A stretch of DNA of 64,000 nucleotides from Boswellia sacra (taxonomy: Eukaryota > Streptophyta > Magnoliopsida > Sapindales > Burseraceae): positions 372,001 through 436,000 of the forward strand of contig SNVD02012234.1 of the NCBI GenBank assembly GCA_013180625.2, given 5' to 3'. The translations under genes and the position numbers were made by a program. Of this stretch, positions 10,430 to 21,464 are shown piece after piece (positions within the stretch are counted from its first letter, which is position 1; every line of letters starts with the position of its first letter). The notes below the pieces were generated by a model. It made no database searches and was not told the origin of the DNA. It was given only the letters and a program-made list of their open reading frames with translations.

Positions 10430-13315
10430 TTGCTGATTGAAGGTTTGAAAGCCAATCTAATTAGTATTAGTCAGATATGTGATGACAAATATATTTTTAA
10501 TTTCACTCAAAACAAATGTATGGTCTTAGATAACTTTGGTAAATGCATTTTAGAAGGAAATAGATCTTCGAATAATTGCTATTTGGTAAAAATTGTATTT
10601 CAAGCTAAGATTTTAGATTTGGAAATGTGGCATCAAAAATTAGGACACTTAAATTATAAAGACTTGGTTAGATTGACTAAGTTAGGTGCTGTAAAAGGAG
10701 TTCCTAAATTTGATGACAATGTAAATGAAATTTGTGGACCATGTCAAATGGGAAAACAAATTAGAAGTTCACACACATCCAATCCACATCTTAGCACATC
10801 CAAAATACTTGATTTGCTTCACATGGATCTTATGAGTCCTATGCAAATTAAAAGCATTATAGGTAAGAGATATATATTTGTTTTTGTGGATGACTTTTCT
10901 AGATATACTTAGATTGATTTTATTAAAGAAAAATTTGACACTTTTAAAGCTTTCAGGAATCTTTGTATTAAGCTTGAAAATGAGCAAAACAGGAACATTG
11001 GCAGTATAATGAGAATAAGAAGTGATCATAGCAAGGAGTTTGAAAATGTTAGCTATGCTGACTTTTACAAATATCATGGAATTAAATATGAATTCTCAGC
11101 TCCCAAAACTCCTGAACAAAATGGCATTGTGGAAAGGAAGAATATAACTCTTCAAGAAATGGCTAGAGTGATGCTCAATAGCAAGAAGTTGGCGAAAAGG
11201 TTATGGGCTGAAGCAATAAGCACTACTTGTTACATTTCAAATAGAGTTTTTCTAAGATCTGGCACTAATCAGACACCTTATGAAATTTTGAATGGTAGAA
11301 AACCTAATTTAAAATATTTTCATGTTTTTGGATGCAAGTGTTACATTTTAAATGATAGAGAGCTGTTAGGAAAATTAGATCCAAGGAATGATGAAGGAGT
11401 TTTTGTGGATATGCTCAAAATAGCAACGCTTTTCGAGTATATAATCTTTGAACTAAGGCAATCATGAAATCTGCAAACGTAGTATTTGATGATTTGGATG
11501 ATTATGCAAAGTACTCACAAGAGGAAAGCATAACCAGCTTTACAGAAGATACAAAAAAATCAGATTCTGATAGCTAAAATAATGGAGATGATTTTGTTAT
11601 AAAAAAGAAAACAACTATTGTTACATCAAACACAACAATGTCAACTGACAACTCAGATTTGAAAAAGAACTCAATCAGAAATGAAGATTAAAGAAAAGAT
11701 CCACTCACTTGGATCTAGAAAGCGCATCCAACCAATTCTATAATTGGAACACCAGATGGCATGATGAAAACTAGGAGCAAGGTAAGAAATCAGGTAAGGT
11801 TTGCATGTTATGTTTCATTAGTTGAACCAAAAAATGTGAAAGAAGCTTTAAAAGAAGATGTTTGGATTCAGACAATGCAAGATGAACTTAATCAGTTTAA
11901 AAGAAATGAAGTATGGGAATTAATTCCTAGGCCAGAAAATGCGAATGTCATTGGAACTAAATGGATATTCAAAAATAAAACTGATGAAAGTGGTCAAGTA
12001 GTAAGAAACAAGGCTATGCTAGTAGCACAAGGTTACACTCAAGTAGAAGGCATAGACTTTGATGAAACCTTTACACCAATACTACTTGCAATTGCTTATT
12101 TGCTTGATTTTAAATTATACCAAATGGATGTTAAAACAACATTTTTAAATGGCTATTTTAATGAAGAAGTTTTTGTTGAACAGCTTAAGGGTTTTGAAGA
12201 TCTTAAACATCCTAATTTTGTGTACAGATTGCATAAAGCTTTGTATGGATTGAAACAAGCTCCTAGAGCTTGGTATAAAAGGTTGACAAATTTTTTGATC
12301 AACAGAGGTTATAGAAGAGGCAGCAATGATAAAACTTTGTTTATCAAACATGCATCTAACTATTTTATTGTTGCTCAAATATATGTTGATGACATTGTTT
12401 TTAGATCAACTAACAAAAGCAAAACTAATGAATTTGTTAAGTTGATGCAGAAAGAGTTTGAGATGAGCATGGTAGGAGAATTAAATTTCTTTCTTGGATT
12501 GCAGGTTAAACAAATGAATGATGGGATATTCATATCTCAATCAAAATAGGCTAAAAATCTTGTAAAGAAATTTGGCTTGAGAATGCAAAAACAATGAAAA
12601 CTCCTATCAGTACTCACCTGAAACTTTCAAAAGACAATGCAGGAAAAGAGGTTGATGCAAGTTTGTATAGAAGTATCATTAACAGTTTGTTATATCTCAC
12701 AGCAAGTAGACCAGACTTGTGCTTTAGTGTAGGACTATGTGCAAGATTTCAACAAATCCCAAAGAATCACATCTGACAGCGGCTAAAAGAATCATCAGGT
12801 ATGTACATGGAACCCATGATCATGGTATATGGTTTTTTAAAGATACAAATGATTTTCTTGTAGGTTTTAGTGATACTGATTGGGCAGGAAATGCAGATGA
12901 TAGAAAAATTACATCAGGAGGATGTTTTTATCTTGGTACTAACTTGGTTTCTTTGCACAACAAAAAACAGAATTCTATTTCTTTATCTACTGCTGAAGCT
13001 GAATACATAGCAGCAAGAAGTTGTTACACACAACTACTATGGATGAAGCAAATGTTGAGTGATTATGGTATTGAACAAAAACCCATAACTGTGTTTTGTG
13101 ATAATACTAGTGCTATAAACATTTCTAAAAATCATGTTCAGCATTCTAGAACAAAACACATTGACATAAGATACCATTTTATAAGAGAACTTATAGAGTC
13201 TAAGGTCATACACATTGAACACATCTCCACTGATAAACAATTAGCTGACTTGTTCACTAAGGCATTGGATATAACAAGATTTGAAAAAGGCCTTAGGCAT
13301 CTATCAGTTTTCTAA
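10430..13315 (+). pseudogene. Copia pol (integrase, reverse transcriptase, RNase H), disrupted
   Basis: GAG-pre-integrase (MWHQKLGHLNYKDLVRL) is followed by the integrase core: HMDLM, then a stop at 10910, then SDHSKEFEN and APKTPEQNGIVERKN. A frameshift lies near 11410. RT runs from about 11760 ([25 protein letters not shown] with both catalytic aspartates). A stop at 12547–12549 and a frameshift near 12770 precede RNase H (DTDWAGN, STAEAEYIAA) and the C-terminal LADLFTKALD. All expected domains are present, but no single frame spans them. Confidence 0.95.
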
Positions 13316-14148
13316 AGAAACACTGCTTGCTGTTATGTTAATTATATCTGCAATATCATAAGTTTTCTTCTAATCTAGCATGTGTGAGCTATAATATAAA
13401 AATTGTGTGAATGATAAGATACTTGTTTAAAATGAAAAATACAGAGAGGGCTACCAATATATGATGTGTAAAAGACATCATTGAGAGTAACCTCAGGGTA
13501 TCTAAGAAATATGTTGAGGTCACCCACTCAAATGAAAAGGACTACCTCTATATTATGTGAAAGCTACTATATTTATAATCCAATGGGATTAATTCTTAAT
13601 ATGTCAAAATAATATTTTTGACATCTCATTCAATTGAAAAGAAAAAATAAAAACAGCTTTCATGTGAAGAAAGTTATAAATAGCTTTGAAATATGCTTTC
13701 TTAGAATGATTCATATGATGTTCAGATATTGTTATTATATTATACGTAACTGTTTTCTGTTATGTTTTTCATATCCTACGATGCTCTTTGTGCCTATCTG
13801 AAATTTGACTTATCTTGTGTGTCTATGTGTTAAAAATGCCATGTCAGCTTTATTGAATTGAGGGGGAGAAAATTCAGTGGCGGGAATCCTAACTCTATTA
13901 AAATTCCTTATTCTAATGGAAATCAAATTTTGAATTCTTATTCAGTAATGATATTTATTAAGCGTTTTTGGGGTTTTAAAATTAATTTTTGTGGGAAACA
14001 AAAATATTTTAAAAATTTAGCCAAGTATATTACGAAAACAGTTAGGGCTTTTCCTGTTCATACCATACCCAATCAACAGTTTGACCACTCTCTCTCGTCT
14101 TAGTTCTCTCTGTTCTAAAAAAACTTTTGCAGACTTGAAATCCTAACA

Positions 14149-15130
14149 ATGGCGACCACCTCTAATTCTTCAAAGACCAAAGTTCCTCATCTTCTCAAAC
14201 CAACTCTAGTTACAACAGTAGCGACAGTGTACAGTCGTCTCATTCACAACAGCCTCATACAAAGATCCCGATTGATCCTGTCATGAGTGAAGACGAGTTG
14301 ATTCTAGTCAAGAAGATGAAAGACAAAGTGAAACCGAAGTTTAACAAATTCCTCACAGTAGTCGTCAAGCAGAAATTCTTAAAGTACACTTCAAAAAGAA
14401 AATTGCAGATGGAAAGGCCAGTGAAGCTGACCGACTTCAACAACTATGGCTTGAGTGAGCTTTTTAAATCTATATACTGGACTCGAATGGTAAACAATTT
14501 CCTACCCCCTGTGAAGTCGTTAATTTAGGAATTCTATGCCAATATCTCTACTTCCATTGATCCTGTCATGAGTGAAGATGAGTTAATTCTAGTCAAGAAG
14601 ATGAAAGACAAAGTGAAACCGAAGTTTAACAAATTCCTCACAGTAGTCGTCAAGCAGAAATTCTTAAAGTACACTTCAAAAAGAAAATTGCAGATGGAAA
14701 GGCCAGTGAAGCTGACCGACTTCAACAACTATGGCTTGAGTGAGCTTTTTGAATCTATATACTGGACTCGAATGGTAAACAATTTCCTACCCCCTGTGAA
14801 GTCGTTAATTTAGGAATTCTATGCCAATATCTCTACTTCCATTGATGATCAAAAAAGTTATCATTATCATAGAGTATATTTTGTGAAATTCTCATCAAAT
14901 ATCATAAACACATTCTTTGACATACCAATAGGTAGTTTGTACTCTTTGGATGAGAATCTTGATATGGCAGTAGTGATTAAAGAGTTGACTGGTCGAGGGG
15001 ACATAGAATAGAAACCTAAGGATGGAATTGACCAACAATATCTCAAAAAGAAATATAGGGTGATGCATAAAATTATACAATTTAACAGGCTTCCTCATCA
15101 TATCAAAACCAAGTCCAGGATGATAGAGTA
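14149..15130 (+). pseudogene. Start of the extra 3' reading frame of the copia element, disrupted
   Basis: An ATG at 14149 (MATTSNSSKTK) opens a frame that shifts before 14283. The continuation from 14283 is duplicated in tandem (next entry), and each copy ends at a TAG. The position after RNase H corresponds to the additional, sometimes called env-like, ORF of Sireviruses. Nothing seen here shows an envelope function, and the segment is broken. Confidence 0.6.
14271..14840 (+). repeat. 285-bp tandem duplication inside the extra reading frame
   Basis: 14271–14555 is repeated as 14556–14840 with only about three differences (for example gacgag/gatgag and tttaaa/tttgaa). The period is 95 codons, so the frame is preserved. 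It is the youngest-looking change in the element. Confidence 0.95.
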
Positions 15131-15136
15131 AAGTTT

Positions 15137-16387
15137 TTGTTCTGTTTGGGTACCAATAGACCTATTAATATTGGCTTGTTGGCTTATAGAATGATTGTTC
15201 AGATTGCTCCATACAAGTCTGATTACCATTTGCTTGTTTTTTCCTGTTTAATTAAAAGCATTTTAGCACAAAATGGTATCCCTATAAGTCCCAAAGAACA
15301 CACTGAAATTCTGTCCAAGTTAATCATCAAAGGTTTTATGCATCGTTTGCAAGATAAAACTGATCTCTCTACACCAGAACCAAAACCCAGGAGAGTCCAG
15401 AAACATCCTATGAGCAATGTAGAAGAACAACTTGCTTTGATAAATTATATCTTGATTGATATTGTGCAGGTTCTTAAAGAAATCAAAGCAAAACAATTTG
15501 TTTTGGAGGTCAAGCTTACAGGAAAATCTGGTGTTGTAGAAGAACCACAGCCCATGGAAACTGAAAATGTGGTTTCTGAGAAATCTGCAGAGCACAAACT
15601 AGAAATCGATGCACCACTACCTGAAGCAACTGAGCCAATATCTGCAAACTATCTAACTGAACAAACTGCTGTTGAGACAGACATAACAGCAAAAAAGAAG
15701 AAGAAGAAAAAGAAATTCAAGACAATAGCAAAGGGAACTAAGTTGAAGGTAAAGAAGAAGGTTAAAATGGTGAAGAAAACAACTGACAAGAGAAAGAAGA
15801 AAATTGAATCAGCAGCTCTTTAACTGAAGGATGAGTCCTTGTCAGATGAACCACCACAAGCAGAACCCGATATGACATTGCCTTCACCAACTGCTGAGGC
15901 AGAACCTCATGTTTCTCCAGTTCTTGAAACAGAACATCATGACTCCCCACCATCAATACAGTCACCACCAGATGAAGTCACAACCACACCATCTGCAAAA
16001 CACACCCAGGAATCCCCTCCTACAGAAAACACAACTACACCAGCCACACCACTACCATCGCCACTTGCAGTAGAGTCACTGGTACCTTCTCAACAACCTG
16101 CTGTTGAGTTGCAGACAACAGAAACCAGTGTTGAACGCCTTGATAAGAAGATCTACAAGATTGTGGCTGAAGTTACTACCACTTCCTCTGAGACAACTGA
16201 AGCACAACCCGCTCCTGTGCCCACTGAGCAGCTTACACCATCTACTACTGGCAAACGGTACAAAATGAAGGTTGGCAGGATTAAGAAGCGCTCTGGTAGT
16301 TCCTCTTCCCCACCTGTTCGTAAGTCTCCACGACTTCGATTATTTTTTGAACTTGTTCTGAAATCAATGGGGAGAAGGAGTTTCTGA
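15137..16387 (+). pseudogene. C-terminal part of the copia 3' reading frame; Lys-rich and Pro/Thr/Glu-rich
   Basis: One reading frame of 417 codons interrupted by a single TAA at 15821–15823. The first part is globular-looking (SDYHLLVFSCLIKSILAQNG). Then come a Lys-rich block (about 15690–15800) that resembles a nuclear localisation signal, a long Pro/Thr/Glu/Ser-rich stretch, and a basic tail. I recognise the general type from plant Sirevirus-like 3' frames but can assign no activity. Confidence 0.65.
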
Positions 16388-16859
16388 TATAAGGTTTTCT
16401 GTTTTGTTTTGTTTTTGAACTGTTCTTGTTTTTGATAATTCTGTCTGATATTTTGTTGTTCTCCTCCAGGGTAGTATCTAAGGAGTAAGGGGGAGTAAGG
16501 CGTGTTTATGCTTTGTATGCATTTAAACTATTTTCTGCCTTGAGTTTTCAATTTGTCTCTTTACTGTGTTATGTGTTTTTATCTGTCTATTTCATTTGAT
16601 GTATGTTTTTTATTTGCTCTGATCATGATTTAGTTGAAGTGTTATTTGACAAGTTTGTCACCTTCACTTTATGATGTTTTGCGGGATAAAAACATTCAGA
16701 CCTTGTTTTGTTATGTGATTTGTAATTGCATTCTGTTGTTAGTTTCTTAAGCATGATATTGCTGTTTATTAGACCATGATTGCTTATAGTTTTGACTGAC
16801 TTATCTCTGTGTGTTTTTCTTTGATCAGAAATAGTGTAGTGTTTTCATCACAAGTTGCC

Positions 16860-16873
16860 AAAAAGGGGAAGAT
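16860..16873 (+). promoter_or_regulatory. Polypurine tract of the copia element
   Basis: AAAAAGGGGAAGAT lies immediately before the 3' LTR start TGTTGG at 16874. It is the plus-strand primer site. Confidence 0.9.
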
Positions 16874-17732
16874 TGTTGGTATCAACGTGCATGTGCCATG
16901 CACATGATATTGTTGTCCAACTTGTGATAAAACAAGGATATTATATTGTTTCTTATTTTACTGTTTTTAGAAGTATATTTTAGGAAGTATTTGATTTATA
17001 ATACATATCTTTTTAGATTAGGACATTATTTAATGTATCCTAGTTAAAATAGAAGAATATTTATTTGTGTTCTAATTCCTTGAGGAGTTAACTATATCAC
17101 TTCCTATTATATTTATCTTTATCCTAATAAGAGTTTGATTATGATTTTTACAGGATTTCAAGGAGATATCAATCAAACATCCCAATATATATAACGATTA
17201 TGTTTTCATAACGTATGTATGTTGGTTGTGTGAGTTTAGGTCACAGCATTCCAAGGATTAAGAGGAAAACTTCAACGCAAATTGGAATGCTTCATTGATA
17301 TGATTTTATGAGTGTTTTATTCATATATGAGAGATTGTAATCGTACATGAATTGTTGATTAGGTCTGTCTGAGTTAGTATACACTTGAGAGAATTTGCGA
17401 GTTAAATTTTTATGTAATTCAATGTCAGACGTCGTGGTTAAGATTTACTTAATAGTGTGTTGTTAAGTTATTTACGACATAGAGTGAGCAGTGTCACTAG
17501 AGTTTAAGATCTTGGCGAGATTTTGTTTTACAAAGATTAGGTCAGTGTGTGAGAGTGAGTCAACACTGTAAACGATCCTAAAGATTTAACAAACAAGAAC
17601 TTAGTAAATTACAGCTCTATAGTTGTCCATGGATGTAGGTTTTATAACCGAACCACGTAAAATCCTTCTGTGTCGGTTTACTTTACAGTTTATTGTTATA
17701 TTACTTATAACTACATATTTCCAGAACTTACA
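16874..17732 (+). repeat. 3' LTR of the copia element (859 bp)
   Basis: Begins TGTTGGTATCAACG and ends ACTTACA. It contains about 74 bp (about 17562–17637, after CAACACT and before TATAACCGAACC) that are absent from the 5' LTR. Either the 3' LTR gained them or the 5' LTR lost them after insertion. Confidence 0.93.
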
Positions 17733-17913
17733 AATAAATTATTGCATAGCACTAACAATTAACCAACTAGTGGTTACTTATATGCGATTATATGCGATTT
17801 TATGATATTGGAGAAATAGACTTAAATACCCCGATGTTGGTATAATACAAAACACTCTCTCATATGGCATTAGATACATGTTATTACTTAGATACATTCA
17901 AGTGCATTATGGA

Positions 17914-18492
17914 TATGTTTGATGTGTGACATTATATTATATAGTATAGTATAACATTGTATTATATTGTGTAGAACTAAAAATAATACTGTACGAAAAC
18001 TATATCATGTATGGTGCAACAACGCATGTATTGATTTGCAACAAAAACTTAATGAAATAATATATAAAAAGTATATAATGTTGAAGGTGCTCAGAGCTTG
18101 AGACTCGAGCCAGTGGTAAGTAGGGTTAGGTCAAGTTTAGGGGGCGAATGAGGTTCGGTCTAAAGCCAAAGCACTAGCGTGGTCGAGTCCTGGCTGGGGC
18201 AAGCAGGGTTTCATCCCAAGCCGAGGATAAGATGAGTCAAGTCTCACGCACTTGAAGTTAAGTCATTTATAATAACAAAATAAAATAATAATAATTGGTG
18301 AATTACAACATTTTTAAAATAATACTATATAATGTAATCTCTATACCACATATTAACTTTACATAAATTAATACAATAAGTATGCATATGAGAGTTATAC
18401 TTTGTATTATTTAACATTATGCAAAATTGTTACCAAAACATATGTTTAGTACAACATAGCAATTTAATACTATATAATGTCACGTACCAAAC
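17914..18492. mobile_element. AT-rich MITE A
   Basis: The left end TGTTTGATGTGTGACATTAT and the reverse complement of the right end CGTTTGGTACGTGACATTAT match over 20+ bp. The interior consists of ATAGTATAGTATAAC-type repeats. No protein is coded. A GC-richer segment (18082–18255) may be a later insertion. Related to MITEs B and C by the TTTGGT end and TATAGTAT words. Confidence 0.6.
18082..18255 (+). repeat. GC-richer insert in MITE A, possibly SINE-derived
   Basis: The block (GCTCAGAGCTTGAGACTCGA…) contrasts sharply with the AT-rich MITE around it. GAGCCAGTGG and AGGTTCGGTCT resemble Pol III A and B boxes. No target duplication or A-tail was established, so the SINE reading is tentative. 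Confidence 0.3.
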
Positions 18493-18504
18493 GTGAACTA
18501 AGGG

Positions 18505-19305
18505 AGTGTTTGGTGTGTTAAATTGTATAGTATTTTACTATATTGAGTTACATTGTATTGTATAGTATAAAAATAGGTTATACTTGTGTTTGATGTAACT
18601 ATGATTGTATCAAGGATTTACTATTTATTAATTTATTATTTAAAATAAAAAAGCTATTGCCGCTGTTTGTAATTCGCCACCGCCGGTTGTAGGAGAAATG
18701 ACATGTCCGGTGACAACGTTGCCACCTTTCTGCTAGTCATCCGATGCTCTACACATATATGAACGTCGTTGCCTTTTGCTCTGTCAATCAATGGAATCGG
18801 ACATTTAAAGTTTTGTCTCCAAAACTTTAATCGCTAGATCTTTGATGATCGATAGTTTAAACGATGAGATAGTCGACGGATCCTTACAGTGTGCATGCTA
18901 ACGAACATCATGGTTGTGGCAGTGTCATTGTACACGCCATCCCGCTAGCGATCGACATCGATGGCGACTCCCTCTAACAGCCTCTTCCAAAAAAATAAAT
19001 TTTAAATAAATTTGATTTTATAATTTATATATTAAATAAATGATTAATCATTTTTAAAATTTAAAAAATTAAAAGGCATTGTTTGGTATACATAATTTTA
19101 TAGGGATAATTTAATATTTTAGAATTAGTTCTAGATAATGTAATGCTAATATCATAAAGTAACTCTATATAATTTATTACAATATTCATGTATCTAATCT
19201 TTATACTTTATATAAATTAATACTAAGACTAAATTATAATCAAATACATATATCATACTATTTAATATAATATAATAAAATAATGTTAGTTTCGCGTACC
19301 AAACA
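18505..19305. mobile_element. AT-rich MITE B with GC-rich core
   Basis: The left end AGTGTTTGGTGTG and the reverse complement of the right end AATGTTTGGTACGCG are related, followed by TATAGTAT-type words. The core (18655–18990: CGCCACCGCCGG, GATCGACATCGATGGCG) is GC-rich and unlike the flanks. No transposase. Confidence 0.55.
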
Positions 19306-20826
19306 TTGCATATAATCCTTATGTGTGCCTAGTATGGTATTGGAAGATTTACCTGTTTTGACTAATGATAGGAAATAGCTAAGAAAATAAAGGTTTTCTT
19401 CGAGGGAATCCCAGAGCCTTCGTACTCAATCGAGTCAAACACCCATAACAGTCGATGTTTATTATTGAATACCGTACCTAGTTATACAAATGGCTTAATG
19501 TGAAACTGCAAACAAGATAAATTGTCAAAGCATTTAGGACACCTATATAAAACAAAGATAACATTTAATAATTCAAAACTACGTAAATAATTCCACTTAA
19601 GCTTCCCGTGAAAGTAGACCCGTGAACGCTAGACCTGGATCATTCCCTACCCCTTAACTTTAGTTCTTGTCCCCAAGGGCATGACATAATTAAGGAACTT
19701 CTTCTTTGACGTCCATTATGTGGTCTCAATCTTCTTATTCGTCCATACATATACATGCATCAATTACAAAGAGTTTCCTGCAACAGTGTCTGGGATTGAA
19801 TTAATCATTGCAATTAGGGCAGAGTCCTCGTCGTGCCTCTCTTGTAGTTTCATTGGAGACAATTTTTTTACTAGACAGAATTGTTTATTTAAAGCCATCA
19901 TCCTTGATCTATGACATATCCATATTCACAAGAGAAATAGCTATACTTCGAGACAAATTTATAGCTTTATACAGTTAAGCTAACCCAATGGCTGAAATAA
20001 GGTATTGGTTTGTTTGCCATGGCATTTGTGTAGATCGAGTCTCGCAACCACTGACAAAGCAACTCACTTGTTTGGCTCGTTTCAATGAACCAGCTTTAGT
20101 TAGAAATTTCTCAAATTTCTTATGATATTCTTGCACGGATCCTGTTTGCTGCAATTTTGAGAGTTCCCTAAAGATTTTGAGAATTTGATTAGGACTATAT
20201 TTTGAATTTAGTCCCTTAAAGTCATCCTAGGAAATGAATTCCATCCCATATTTAAGCAGTTGGTACCACAACTTTGACATCCCCTTTTAGGTGAATAGAC
20301 GTCAATGCAACCCGACCATTTGTATAAATGTTATGAAGTAAAAAGAATTATTCAACCCTACACGGCCATACAATGGGATCATCTTTTCCTTGTAACAAGA
20401 AAAATCAATCTTTATGCTTATGGTCCTGGTATAATAGACTGGTGGATTGATTTCATAGGCCTATATTGGCATTTCGTCAATCAATTGGAATGCATTATGG
20501 AGGAGTAAGTATTCCATCGACTCAGAATTACGCACATGTACACACAATAGAATTCTTAGCCAACTCATTAGTTTGGGTAGCAATTTGCTCTACAGCTTAT
20601 TGATCATCTTCGACGTGAAAGTGCAAGTCACCCTACACTATCCTCCTGGTTGCAGATATTCTGCGAACAGGACAAGTAAGTAAGATGCTTTCAGAAATTC
20701 ATCCTTTGAATTACCAAGATTCAAAAGTTTATGGTTCAAGTTCAAAATATTTTTCCATAATTCCTTCATTCGTATTTTGTTTAACATCGGCCCAGCCATT
20801 TGCATTCGGTAACTATTATTTGACAT
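19306..20826 (-). pseudogene. Ty3/gypsy retrotransposon gag relic and adjoining 3' sequence
   Basis: On the minus strand a frame beginning MSNNSYRMQMAGPM (20826) leads into interrupted Retrotrans_gag-type sequence: DPIGWLF-like words near 20440, LKGDVKVVVPTA near 20290, and KLQQTGSVQEYHKKFEKF at about 20150–20095, followed by QVSCFVSGCETRS. Stops and shifts occur throughout. A purine-rich AAGTTAAGGGGTAGGG (about 19640, minus strand) resembles a polypurine tract. No intact pol or LTR pair was found, so this is an internally deleted, old relic. Confidence 0.65.
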
Positions 20827-21300
20827 TGTCTAACAAACTAGCTTAATAACTCATACTTTGTCAGACACGCGTCTCGTATCGCTAACATAGATCTATCACA
20901 ATCTGTCTAACATTATTTAGCATTTAATCCCCCCCGCTCCAGTATTATCTAACAAACCATTTCCATAGCTTAATACTTTGCTTGGTAAATAGCTAGTTAT
21001 TAATTTGTTTGAATAAAATCAAATGTATCTTAAAAAATAAATTATCCTCTTAAAATTTAACATATTTACCCAATTAAAAATAAATTAAAACTTAGCCACT
21101 AAAAAGAAAAAAAAATACAATTAATTCAATTGAAGAAAAAAAAAAGAAAGAAGAAGCTAGGCTAGGAATGCATGGAATTGGATGCATTTGAAAGTAAATA
21201 ATTTCCCTTCAACACATGCTTTGATCAACTTGTCGGGTCGGTTCTCGGTATTGTAACCAGGCCCAAGGGATCACTATAACCATCATAACGCGCGCCACCC
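20827..21300. other. Spacer upstream of PP2A
   Basis: AT-rich, with a short C-run at about 20930. No gene is seen. The last 100 bp become GC-richer toward the PP2A promoter. Confidence 0.45.
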
Positions 21301-21464
21301 CTCTCTACCTCCGTCACGTGCACTCCCACGTCACCTTGTTCCGCTCCTACAAGAGGAGTGGAGAGAAGAGGAACAAGAAGAAGCCTACAAAGGAATCTCT
21401 TAATCTCATTCTAGGGTTAGGGCTATCCCTAATCCGAATACCGTTATCCCGATTACCAATCAAG
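21301..21464 (+). promoter_or_regulatory. PP2A promoter-proximal region and 5' UTR with G-box and telo-box
   Basis: CACGTG (21315–21320) is a G-box core, and CCACGTCA follows at about 21327. CTAGGGTTAG (21411–21420) is a telo-box-like element just before the start, common in genes of growing tissue. An in-frame ATG at 21318 would add 49 basic residues not found in this protein family, so the start at 21465 is preferred. Confidence 0.5.

Larger units (their letters stand above)
7610..17732 (+). mobile_element. Complete but decayed Ty1/copia LTR retrotransposon, Sirevirus type
   Basis: Both ends are TG…CA, and the element is flanked by a perfect 5-bp duplication AATAA (7605–7609 and 17733–17737). 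Order: 5' LTR, PBS, gag, zinc knuckle, coiled-coil extension, second knuckle, protease, integrase, reverse transcriptase, RNase H, a 3.5-kb 3' region with an extra reading frame, PPT, 3' LTR. Integrase before RT is copia order. The long gag extension and the large post-RNase H frame are Sirevirus features. By eye the LTRs differ at about 20 of the first 420 positions (about 5%), so insertion is not recent. Several stops and frameshifts make it non-autonomous now. Confidence 0.95.

Noticed and set aside
14149..16387. A functional envelope gene in the copia element
   Set aside because: The frame is broken by shifts and stops, and nothing seen indicates an envelope function; only its position resembles the Sirevirus extra ORF.
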